The position numbers were made by a program, and so were the translations under genes. From NCBI GenBank assembly GCA_044508215.1, contig JBIQID010000036.1, positions 1 to 23,133 of the forward strand: a stretch of DNA of 23,133 nt. Direction: 5' to 3'. Positions 1 to 6,422 of the stretch are shown here, one piece after another. Under the pieces are notes generated by a model, which saw only the letters and a program-made list of their open reading frames with translations, searched no databases and was not told where the DNA came from. Source of the stretch: JAEZFI01 sp044508215 (GTDB lineage: Bacteria; Actinomycetota; Acidimicrobiia; Acidimicrobiales; Microtrichaceae). The number at the start of each line of letters is the position of its first letter. The stretch's first letter is position 1.

Positions 1-30
1 ACTGAGGCGGAGCTGGCCCGGCCCATCAAG

Positions 31-261
31 TCACCCGTCCAGGTGGACCTGGGGCTTCCCGCCCTCCACGGTGAGGGTGGCGGGCATGCCGATCGCATCG
101 GTGGGGTCCGGCGGTGGCGCCGAGGACGTGACGTGCACGACCTCGCCCTTGTGGGGACCGGCCACGAGGGTCAGCTCGAAGCTCGAGCCGTCGACGTCGA
201 TGACGAACGCGTCGTAGGTGCCGTCGGGGAGGGGCGAGGCGCCCTCTTCCTCCTCGGTCAC
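31..261 (-). CDS. small acidic hypothetical protein, 76 aa
   Basis: I do not recognise a named family. The GTG start overlaps the end of the upstream ligase gene by 4 bp (GTGA), so translation is probably coupled to it. The N-terminus is a run of glutamates (TEEEEG). It is followed by alternating hydrophobic and polar residues (GTYDAFVIDVDG, FELTLVAGPHKGEVVHV) that suggest a small all-beta, possibly OB-like, barrel. There is no signal peptide, membrane segment or cysteine. GC-rich third codon positions and the coupled start support a real gene. The role is unknown; the location suggests something linked to the ligase. What lies downstream is outside the window, and bases 1-30 show nothing I can assign. 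Confidence 0.7.
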   Translation of the reverse strand: MTEEEEGASPLPDGTYDAFVIDVDGSSFELTLVAGPHKGEVVHVTSSAPPPDPTDAIGMPATLTVEGGKPQVHLDG

Positions 262-2027
262 ATCGTCTCCTGCAGGCTCACCGGGCCGGTCCCGCGCAGC
301 AGGTTCTTCAGCAGCTTCCCGGAAGCGTTGCGGGGGAGCGGCTCGTCCCGCAGCTCCACGTGGGCCGGCACCTTGAAGGGGGCGAGCGCCTCACCGACCC
401 ACCGCCGCACGTCGTCCTCGGAGAGCGCCTCGCCGGCTTCGACCTGCACGACGGCCTTGACCTCCTCACCCAGCTCGGGGTGCGGCACGCCGATGACCGC
501 GGCGTCGGCGACCGCGGGGTGCTCCACCAGGCGGTTCTCGATCTCCACGCAGTACACGTTCTCGCCGCCGCGGATGATCATGTCCTTGGCGCGGTCGGTG
601 ACGTACAGGTAGCCGTCCTCGTCGAGGTGCCCGACGTCGCCGGTGTGCAGCCAGCCGTTGCGCAGGGTCTCCGCGGTGGCGTCGGGCCGGTTCCAGTAGC
701 CCGCCATCAGGATCGGGCCACGGATGAGGATCTCGCCGGTCTCACCCGGACCGAGGTGCGAGCCGTCGGGGCCTGCGATCGCGATGTCGACGGTCGGCAT
801 GGGCAGCCCCACGGAGTCGGCGCGCGTGAGCGCGTCGGCGCCGGTGAGCACGGTCGCGACCGACGACGACTCCGTGAGCCCGTAGGCGTTGGTCGTCGCC
901 TTCACGTTCGGGAACGTCTCCCGGATCTTCCGCTGCAGTTCGTCAGCCGACGGCGAGCCACCGAAGCTGACCGAGATCACGCTGGACGTGTCGAAGTCGT
1001 GGCGGGCCGGGTGGTCGCAGGTGCGCCAGATCATCGTGGGGACGGTCGCCCACACCTGCACCTGGTGCTGCTCGATCAGCCGCAGCGCCGTGACCGGGTC
1101 GAAGCGGCCCTCGATCATCACGAGGCGCATCCCCGCCATCATCCCGACGACCAGCGTGGAGTGGCAGCCCGACACGTGGAAGAGCGGCGAGGTGAACAGG
1201 GCGACGGGCTGGCTCGAGCCGGGCGCGTCCTCGCCGGCCTCGGCCGCTCCGTCGCCCGACCCCGAGCCTCCGTTCGAGGAGGCCTGGGCCGCCGCCATCG
1301 CCGCCTGCCCGGCCACCAACGTGAACACGGTGTTCTGGAGGTTGGCGACCATGCTCCGGTGCGTCGAGATCGCACCCTTCGGACGCCCCGTGGTCCCCGA
1401 CGTGTAGAAGATGACCGCCGCGTCGCCCTCCACGATCGGATCGTCGGGGAAGTCGGGCGTGGGGTCGGCCGTGAGCTCGTCGAAGCGCCAGAGCTTCGGT
1501 CCGCCACCGAAGTCCGCCGGGTCGGCGTCGACGAGGTAGACCCGCTCGAGGGTGTCGATGTCGTCGACGAGGTCGGCGATGCGTTCGAACCGCTTCGCGT
1601 CCGCGACGAGGACCTTCGCGCCCGAGTCCTCGAGGCCGAAGCGGATCTCGTCGGTGTTCCACCAGCCGTTGAGCCCCACCAGCACCGCGCCGATGTCGAC
1701 CGTGCCCCAGAACGACATGCACCACTCGGGGTTGTTCTGGCTGAGCACGGCGACGCGATCGCCGTGGAGCACGCCCGCGTCGTTGCGCAGGTGCCTCGAC
1801 ACGGAGTTCGAGAGCGACAGGAACTCGGCGAAGCTGATCTCGCGGTCGCCGTGCACGATGAACGTCTTGTCGCCGTGCGCCATGGCGAACTGCGCCACCG
1901 TCCGCAGCTCGGGGAAGCGGCTGGCGTAGACCTTCACCTCGACGCCGTCGATGGTCTCACGGGTCACCTCGAACTGGCCCCCCGGCCCCGTGAGCTGTGC
2001 GCGGATGGCCGCCGCGGTCGTGTCCAT
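258..2027 (-). CDS. AMP-binding acyl-CoA synthetase / fatty-acid-CoA ligase, 589 aa
   Basis: This is a class I adenylate-forming enzyme that should activate a carboxylic acid to an acyl-AMP and then an acyl-CoA in the cytoplasm. The P-loop-like motif YTSGTTGRPKG begins at residue 208. The C-terminal domain carries the hinge region YVTDRAKDMIIRGGENVYC, and PRNASGK supplies the catalytic lysine, K571. The start at 2027 is chosen because a strong GAGGGGG ribosome site precedes it and because residues from there align as a typical ligase; the longer open frame upstream is compositionally non-coding. A Gly/Ser/Ala/Glu-rich insert at about residues 245-272 looks like a disordered loop. The acyl substrate cannot be told from sequence; medium- or long-chain fatty acids are the default for this family. 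The last codons overlap the next small gene. Confidence 0.93.
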   Translation of the reverse strand: MDTTAAAIRAQLTGPGGQFEVTRETIDGVEVKVYASRFPELRTVAQFAMAHGDKTFIVHGDREISFAEFLSLSNSVSRHLRNDAGVLHGDRVAVLSQNNPEWCMSFWGTVDIGAVLVGLNGWWNTDEIRFGLEDSGAKVLVADAKRFERIADLVDDIDTLERVYLVDADPADFGGGPKLWRFDELTADPTPDFPDDPIVEGDAAVIFYTSGTTGRPKGAISTHRSMVANLQNTVFTLVAGQAAMAAAQASSNGGSGSGDGAAEAGEDAPGSSQPVALFTSPLFHVSGCHSTLVVGMMAGMRLVMIEGRFDPVTALRLIEQHQVQVWATVPTMIWRTCDHPARHDFDTSSVISVSFGGSPSADELQRKIRETFPNVKATTNAYGLTESSSVATVLTGADALTRADSVGLPMPTVDIAIAGPDGSHLGPGETGEILIRGPILMAGYWNRPDATAETLRNGWLHTGDVGHLDEDGYLYVTDRAKDMIIRGGENVYCVEIENRLVEHPAVADAAVIGVPHPELGEEVKAVVQVEAGEALSEDDVRRWVGEALAPFKVPAHVELRDEPLPRNASGKLLKNLLRGTGPVSLQETM

Positions 2028-2054
2028 CGAACCCCCTCGTCTCGCGGAGCGGTC

Positions 2055-2060
2055 AGTATC
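2055..2060 (-). promoter_or_regulatory. possible -10 box of the acyl-CoA ligase gene
   Basis: GATACT on the minus strand lies 27 nt before the ATG at 2027. This leaves room for a short leader containing GAGGGGG. No convincing -35 is visible, so the call is tentative. Confidence 0.35.
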
Positions 2061-2133
2061 GCACCGCGGTCCGGCCGGGGGAGGGGACTGGAAACGGTTC
2101 CCCGGGGTACATCTGCGGCCGTGGTCCGCTTGG

Positions 2134-2139
2134 TACGGT
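2134..2139 (+). promoter_or_regulatory. leaderless-type -10 box upstream of the Mau-like cluster
   Basis: TACGGT ends 8 nt before the ATG at 2148, so transcription should begin at or next to that ATG. The same TA(C/G)nnT spacing recurs at serA, the EAL gene, ndgR, rsgA, ppx, greA and the leuB leader. No clear -35 is present. Confidence 0.55.
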
Positions 2140-2147
2140 CGGTCGTC

Positions 2148-2189
2148 ATGCCGCACGCCCCCGAGTCGAAGAGGTCGAAGCGCTCGTGA
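2148..2189 (+). CDS. 13-codon leaderless upstream ORF, overlaps the mauE-like start
   Basis: The ATG sits 8 nt after a TACGGT box and opens a 13-residue basic peptide (MPHAPESKRSKRS). Its TGA at 2187-2189 overlaps the GTG start of the MauE-like gene in the arrangement GTGA. I infer that the ribosome starts at the 5' end of the mRNA, translates this peptide and reinitiates at GTG 2186. The only ribosome-site-like match for that GTG is a poorly placed AGAGG. It could simply be a translational on-ramp with no role for the peptide itself. No run of one amino acid suggests attenuation. Confidence 0.45.
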   Translation: MPHAPESKRSKRS

Positions 2190-2728
2190 TCGCCGCTGCA
2201 GTCGGCATCCCGGCGCTGGTGGTCGTGGCCGCCGGCGTCGCCAAGGTCGTGTCACCGGGTGCGTTCGGATCGGCCGCGGGGTCGATCGGCGTGCCGCTCG
2301 GTCGCAACGGCCGCGCCGCGGGCCGGGCCGTCGGGCTGGCCGAGGTGGTGGCCGGCGTCGCCGCGGTCCTGTGGTGGAGGCCCGCGTTCGCAGTGCTCGC
2401 CCTCGTCTACGTCGCGTTCGCCGCCACGGCATGGAAGGCGATCCGGGCGGGCGCGCCGTCCTGTGGCTGCTTCGGGGCGGTCGAGTCGCCGCCGAGCACG
2501 CTGCACGTCGCCGTCGACCTCGCTGCGGCCGCAGGCCTCGCCGCCGCATGGGCCATCGGCCCGTCGTCGCCGCCACCCGCGGCCTGGCCGGTGTTCGCGC
2601 TCGGCGCCGTGCTGGTGATCGCCGGCCTCACGTCCGGTGCCGAGGTCATCCGCGGCATCCAGCAGGTGGCCGCGCACGGACCGACCTTCCAGGCCCACGC
2701 CCGCGCCGATCGGATGGCACGCTCATGA
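2186..2728 (+). CDS. MauE/DoxX-like membrane protein, 180 aa
   Basis: This is a small polytopic membrane protein with four hydrophobic segments, beginning with VIAAAVGIPALVVVAAGVAK. A CGCFG motif at residues 93-97 lies in the second half. That layout matches the MauE branch of the DoxX-like families; MauE is needed, with MauD, for disulfide formation in the methylamine dehydrogenase light chain of methylotrophs. The only in-frame start that keeps the first membrane segment whole is GTG 2186, which overlaps the TGA of the upstream small ORF. Its stop overlaps the ATG of the next gene (ATGA), so the cluster reads as one operon. I infer a role in passing oxidising equivalents to the partner thioredoxin protein at 3945. 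A generic DoxX function is the alternative. Confidence 0.78.
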   Translation: MIAAAVGIPALVVVAAGVAKVVSPGAFGSAAGSIGVPLGRNGRAAGRAVGLAEVVAGVAAVLWWRPAFAVLALVYVAFAATAWKAIRAGAPSCGCFGAVESPPSTLHVAVDLAAAAGLAAAWAIGPSSPPPAAWPVFALGAVLVIAGLTSGAEVIRGIQQVAAHGPTFQAHARADRMARS

Positions 2729-3948
2729 GCACCGGCCTCGTCGACCGCGCCGCGGGCCTCCTCGCCCGCCGCCTCGATCGCCGCAGCTTCGTGTCGCGGG
2801 CGGCGATGGTGGGCTCCGCCGCGGTGGTGGCCCCCGCCACCTTCGCCCTCACGCCCACGTCGGCCTACGCCGCCGTCTGCCGCTGCTCGGGGAGCAGCTG
2901 TGCCTGCGGTTCGCTGTGCTGCGACGGCTACACCGAGTTCTGCTGCACCCTGAACGGCGTGAACGCCTGTCCGGCGGGCACGGTTGCCGGGGGCTGGTGG
3001 AAGGTCGACGGCTCGCAGTTCTGCGGTGGCGCCGCCCGCTACTACCTCGACTGCAACGCCCAGTGCAACGGCTGCGGTTGCGGCCGGAACGGCATCTGCG
3101 ACGGGGCGTGCTCGGGCACTCCGTGCGGGTGTGCGCACGGCAACTGCAACAACCGGAAGGCCGGCTGCACCCGGTTCCGCTACGGGCAGTGCCACCAGGA
3201 GATGCCGTGCCTCGGCCCGATCGTGTGCCGGGTGGTCACCTGCACCCCGCCGTGGCTGTTCGACCCGTCGTGCACCACCAGCGTGCGCACCGACAACGCC
3301 ACGCGGAACCACCACCGGTCGTGCCTCGACCAGCCCATCGGCGCCCTCGACGCGGTCACCGACTCGGGCGGCGCGGTGCGCGTGCAGGGGTGGGCGGTCG
3401 ACCAGACCGACCAGACCCCCACGCCGATCCACGTCTACATCGACGGCAAGCTCGTGGCGAGCGCCCTGCCCACGGTCCCGCGGCCCGACGTCACGAACAT
3501 CTTCCCGGCGTCGATCCGCACGCAGGGCTTCGACTTCCGCGCCTCCGCCGACCCGGGGCGCCGCCTGGTCTGCGTGTACGCCCAGGACCAGCAGACCGGC
3601 CGCCAGACCCTGCTCGGGCTGGTGGTGATCGACGTGGTCCCGTTCGGGGGTTCGCTCGACGTGGTGCGGGCCAGCGGCGGACAGGTCTACGTGGGCGGCT
3701 GGGCGATCGACTCCCGCACGGGGGTCGGCCCGGTCCGGGTCCGCGTGACGGTCGACGGTCGACCGGCGGGTGACCTCGTGGCGAACGTGAACCGCCCCGA
3801 CCTCGGAGCGGCGTTCCCGAGCGTCGGCCCGGCGCACGGGTTCTCCGGGAGCGTCCCGATCGCACCCGGGTCGCACGAGGTGTGCGTGACGATGCTCGCC
3901 CAGGACGGCTCGCAGGTCCGCCTGGGCTGCAGGAGGGTGAACGCATGA
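2725..3948 (+). CDS. Tat-exported, cysteine-rich MauA-like protein with two GWA-type repeats, 407 aa
   Basis: A twin-arginine signal (R19 R20 S F V), a hydrophobic core and an AYA site near residue 49 predict folded export. Residues 52-200 hold 26 cysteines, spaced as in the methylamine dehydrogenase light chain: CPAGT, then GGWWK (W91, W92), YYLDC, and near the end GPIVC. A Trp matching the second partner of the tryptophan tryptophylquinone cofactor is not visible; that stretch reads TRFRYGQCHQEM. It therefore may not be a quinoprotein. Residues about 205-407 form two related beta-rich repeats, each with V-x-V-x-GWA-x-D (W223 and W326), a VDG/IDG turn, RPD and V-C-V, of a type seen in actinobacterial surface proteins. 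It overlaps its neighbours by 4 bp on each side. I infer a surface structural or binding protein needing extensive disulfide formation. Confidence 0.8.
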   Translation: MSTGLVDRAAGLLARRLDRRSFVSRAAMVGSAAVVAPATFALTPTSAYAAVCRCSGSSCACGSLCCDGYTEFCCTLNGVNACPAGTVAGGWWKVDGSQFCGGAARYYLDCNAQCNGCGCGRNGICDGACSGTPCGCAHGNCNNRKAGCTRFRYGQCHQEMPCLGPIVCRVVTCTPPWLFDPSCTTSVRTDNATRNHHRSCLDQPIGALDAVTDSGGAVRVQGWAVDQTDQTPTPIHVYIDGKLVASALPTVPRPDVTNIFPASIRTQGFDFRASADPGRRLVCVYAQDQQTGRQTLLGLVVIDVVPFGGSLDVVRASGGQVYVGGWAIDSRTGVGPVRVRVTVDGRPAGDLVANVNRPDLGAAFPSVGPAHGFSGSVPIAPGSHEVCVTMLAQDGSQVRLGCRRVNA

Positions 3949-4724
3949 CGGTGGTGGTCTGGGCGCTCGTGGTCGTGGTGGCCCTCTTGGTGCTGATGGT
4001 CGTGGGCCTGCTCCGCTCCCACGCGGAGATCCTCCGGGCGCTGCACGACCTCGGCGTGAACCTCGAGTCGGACCCCGCCCGACCCAACACGTTCGACCTG
4101 CGCCAGCCCGTGCGCAGCGCCGTCGCCGACGAGCCCGGCGACGTCACCGGGGTGAGCGGCCCGCTCCCGTCCTCCGGTCCGCTGGTCTCGGCCCACGACG
4201 TGGTCGGCGTGTCGCCCGAGGGCGACGGGGTGGCGGTCGCCGTCACCGCGATCCGCACGCCGACGCTGCTGGCCTTCCTGTCGTCGGGCTGCGCGACCTG
4301 CCTCGACTTCTGGGAGGCCTTCGCCGACGAGGCCAACCGCTCCCTCGGCGGCGCGGGCAGCCAGCTGGTGGTGGTCACGAAGGGCCCCGAGTCGGAGAGC
4401 CCGTCCGCCGTGGCGAAGCTCCTCCCCGAGGGCGTGGTGTGCGTGATGTCCGACCACGCCTTCGAGGACTACGGCGTGCCCGTCGCCCCGTACTTCGTGC
4501 TGGTCGACGCCACGGGCTCGGTGATCGGCGAGGGCGTCGCCCCGTCGTTCGACCAGCTGCGCTCCCTGCTCGACAAGGCCGTCGCCGACCGGTCCGGCCG
4601 CCGCAGCCGGCGTGAGCTGCTGCGCGGTCGCCAGCGGTCGGCCCGGATCGACCGGGAGCTGGCCGAGGCCGGCATCACCCCGGGCCACCCGTCCCTGCAC
4701 AGCGACCCGCGCCCGCAGGACTGA
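3945..4724 (+). CDS. MauD-like membrane-anchored thioredoxin-fold protein, 259 aa
   Basis: Residues 1-23 form one uncleaved membrane anchor. The rest should face outside as a thioredoxin fold with a CATC redox motif at residues 116-119 and a probable cis-proline region (VPVAPYFVLVD). This matches MauD, the thiol-disulfide protein required for maturation of the methylamine dehydrogenase light chain. The start at 3945 is fixed by a strong AGGAGG at 3931-3936 with 8 nt spacing and by the ATGA overlap with the gene before; an in-frame ATG at 3882 would add residues unlike this family. The C-terminus is an Arg-rich tail of about 50 residues, beyond the fold. I infer that it oxidises or isomerises disulfides in the 26-cysteine protein upstream, recharged by the MauE-like protein. 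Confidence 0.82.
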   Translation: MTVVVWALVVVVALLVLMVVGLLRSHAEILRALHDLGVNLESDPARPNTFDLRQPVRSAVADEPGDVTGVSGPLPSSGPLVSAHDVVGVSPEGDGVAVAVTAIRTPTLLAFLSSGCATCLDFWEAFADEANRSLGGAGSQLVVVTKGPESESPSAVAKLLPEGVVCVMSDHAFEDYGVPVAPYFVLVDATGSVIGEGVAPSFDQLRSLLDKAVADRSGRRSRRELLRGRQRSARIDRELAEAGITPGHPSLHSDPRPQD

Positions 4725-4726
4725 CG

Positions 4727-5158
4727 GTGCGACGCCTCGCGGCACACGGCCTCTCCGTCGGTCTGGTCCCAGGTTGGGACGCCCGCATCGAGCGGCGTCC
4801 GGGCTCGTACCCGGTCCTGCACGCGTCGACGCAGCGGTTGCCGGCCGTGCGGGGCGACTACGGCAGCGGCCTCGTGGAGCGGATGCGCGGCCAGGACGTG
4901 TTCGTGGCGCTCATCGAGTTCGATCCGGCGGACGGGCGCAGCCCGATGTTCTCGGGCCGGTCGATCCCGGTGCTGCGCGACATCGACTTCGATCCGTCGG
5001 CGCAGCAGCGGGTGATCCCGGGCATGTGCGGCACCCAGCAGTTCCTCGTGGTGTCCGGCCGGGCGTTCTGCCTCTACGTGGTGCTCGGCTCGTGGGTGCT
5101 GCGCCGGCAGCTGACCTCCACGGCGAACACCCTGGTCCGCACCATCGGCGTGGGCTGA
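4727..5158 (+). CDS. conserved actinobacterial protein of unknown function, 143 aa
   Basis: The GTG start lies 2 nt after the MauD-like stop, so this is the fourth main gene of the operon. The opening (LAAHGLSVGLVPGWDARIE) and the later GDYGSG, DVFVALIEF, GTQQF and FCLYVVLGS segments resemble a family I recall only as uncharacterised in actinobacteria. No signal peptide or membrane segment is evident, so it is probably cytoplasmic. It looks like a compact alpha/beta or all-beta domain, with two cysteines and no visible catalytic signature. Its fixed place behind a MauE/MauA/MauD-like trio suggests an accessory role, but I cannot name one. Confidence 0.72.
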   Translation: MRRLAAHGLSVGLVPGWDARIERRPGSYPVLHASTQRLPAVRGDYGSGLVERMRGQDVFVALIEFDPADGRSPMFSGRSIPVLRDIDFDPSAQQRVIPGMCGTQQFLVVSGRAFCLYVVLGSWVLRRQLTSTANTLVRTIGVG

Positions 5159-5164
5159 GCGTTC

Positions 5165-5200
5165 CGAGCAGCCGGAGCAGCCGGAGCAGCCCGAGCGGCC
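5165..5200. repeat. short 9-bp tandem repeat between convergent genes
   Basis: About four copies of a 9-bp unit (C/G)GAGC(A/G)GCC fill the 67-bp gap between the unknown protein gene and serC. The two central copies are identical. It is likely replication slippage in GC-rich spacer DNA. No strong terminator hairpin is seen here. Confidence 0.6.
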
Positions 5201-5225
5201 CCGAGCGACGAGGTCGCCGGAGGCC

Positions 5226-6347
5226 CTAGAGCCGTTCGAGGACGAAGTCGATCGACGCGGTGAGCGCCTGCACGTCCGACGGGTCGATCGCCGGGAAGCA
5301 CGCGATGCGCAGCTGGTTGCGGCCCAGCTTGCGGTAGGGCTCGGTGTCGAGGATCCCGTTGGCGCGGAGCGTGGCCGCCAGCTTCGCGGCGTCGACCGAC
5401 TCGTCGAAGTCGATCGTGGCGACCACGCGGCTGCGCGAGTCGGGATCGGTCACGAACGGGGTCGCCAGCGGGGACGCGGTGGCCCACTCGTACAGGTGGC
5501 CCGACGAGGCGTCGCTGCGCCCTGCCGCGAACTCGAGGCCCCCGTTGTCGAGGACCCAGCGGAGCTGCGCGTTCGCGAGGAGGATCGTGGCGAGCGCCGG
5601 GGTGTTGTAGGTCTGGTCCTTGCGCGAGTTCTCGAGGGCGATGCCGAGGTCGAGCGACGCCGGCACCCAGCGGTCGCTGGCCGCGATCCGCTCGATGCGC
5701 TCGATCGCCCGTGGCGAGCACGCGGCGAGCCACAGCCCGCCGTCGGAGGCGAGGCACTTCTGGGGGGCGAAGTAGTAGACGTCGACCTCGGACGCGTCGA
5801 AGCGGAGGCCGCCGGCGGCGGACGTGGCGTCCACGAGGACCAGCGCGTCGTCGGAAGCGCCCTCGGGGCGACGGAGCGGCATCATCACGCCGGTGGACGT
5901 CTCGTTGTGGGTGAGGCAGTAGGCGTCGATGCCGTCGGCCGCCACGGCGCCGCCGGGATGGGTGCCCGGCTCGGACGAGATCACCTCGGGGTCTCCGAGG
6001 TGCGGCGCCGCAGCCGCCGCCTTGGCGAACTTCGACGAGAACTCGCCGAACGACAGGTGCTGGCTCCGGGACTCGATGAGGCCGAAGGTGGCGGCGTCCC
6101 AGAACGAGGTGGTGCCGCCGTTGCCCAGGAGCACCTCGTAGCCGTCGGGCAGGCTGAACAGCTCGGAGATCGCGTTGCGGAGCGCCCCGACCTCGAAGCG
6201 CACGGTCGCCTGCCGGTGCGACGTCCCCATGTATCCGGGTGCGGCGTCGGCGAGGGCACCGATAGCCTCGGGGCGGACCTTCGACGGTCCACACCCGAAA
6301 CGTCCGTCTGCGGGCAGGAGGTCCTGGGGGATCGCGATGTCGGTCAC
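5226..6347 (-). CDS. serC: phosphoserine aminotransferase, 373 aa
   Basis: It converts 3-phosphohydroxypyruvate and glutamate to phosphoserine and 2-oxoglutarate, the second step of serine synthesis. The fold is PLP-dependent type I. The N-terminal FGCGPSKVRPEAI and the GTSHRQ segment bind phosphate and substrate, and K197 in FAPQKCLASDGG is the PLP lysine. Length and motifs match the actinobacterial SerC form. GTG 6347 is chosen because the sequence from VTDIAIPQDLLP begins a normal SerC N-terminus, and a weak GAGACT box sits 6 nt before it. It is divergent from the aminotransferase at 6423 and convergent with the cluster before it. serA, the previous enzyme in the pathway, lies about 3.4 kb away on the other strand. 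Confidence 0.95.
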   Translation of the reverse strand: MTDIAIPQDLLPADGRFGCGPSKVRPEAIGALADAAPGYMGTSHRQATVRFEVGALRNAISELFSLPDGYEVLLGNGGTTSFWDAATFGLIESRSQHLSFGEFSSKFAKAAAAAPHLGDPEVISSEPGTHPGGAVAADGIDAYCLTHNETSTGVMMPLRRPEGASDDALVLVDATSAAGGLRFDASEVDVYYFAPQKCLASDGGLWLAACSPRAIERIERIAASDRWVPASLDLGIALENSRKDQTYNTPALATILLANAQLRWVLDNGGLEFAAGRSDASSGHLYEWATASPLATPFVTDPDSRSRVVATIDFDESVDAAKLAATLRANGILDTEPYRKLGRNQLRIACFPAIDPSDVQALTASIDFVLERL

Positions 6348-6353
6348 CGACCC

Positions 6354-6359
6354 AGTCTC
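6354..6359 (-). promoter_or_regulatory. weak leaderless-type -10 box of serC
   Basis: GAGACT on the minus strand ends 6 nt before GTG 6347. It fits the local pattern except for the first T. No clear ribosome site is seen, which favours a leaderless start, but the box is poor. Confidence 0.35.
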
Positions 6360-6422
6360 GCCGTCTGCCGGCGGTTCGGGCGAATCCCTTCCCCCGCCCC
6401 TCGCACCCCAACGGACCCCCAC

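Noticed and set aside
2090..2101. GGAA-N4-TTCC as a LacI-type operator
   Set aside because: Only a 4-bp half-site with an asymmetric centre and no regulator nearby; chance is likely.
2028..2576. N-terminal extension of the acyl-CoA ligase frame
   Set aside because: The added residues are Arg/Pro-rich noise antisense to the MauE-like gene, and a good ribosome site precedes the ATG at 2027.
2186..4724. True methylamine dehydrogenase operon
   Set aside because: No heavy chain, MauG or electron acceptor gene is present, and the light-chain-like protein lacks a visible second cofactor Trp.
5159..5225. Terminator or small RNA in the convergent spacer
   Set aside because: Only a 4-bp stem and short direct repeats are visible, with no T-run or promoter.
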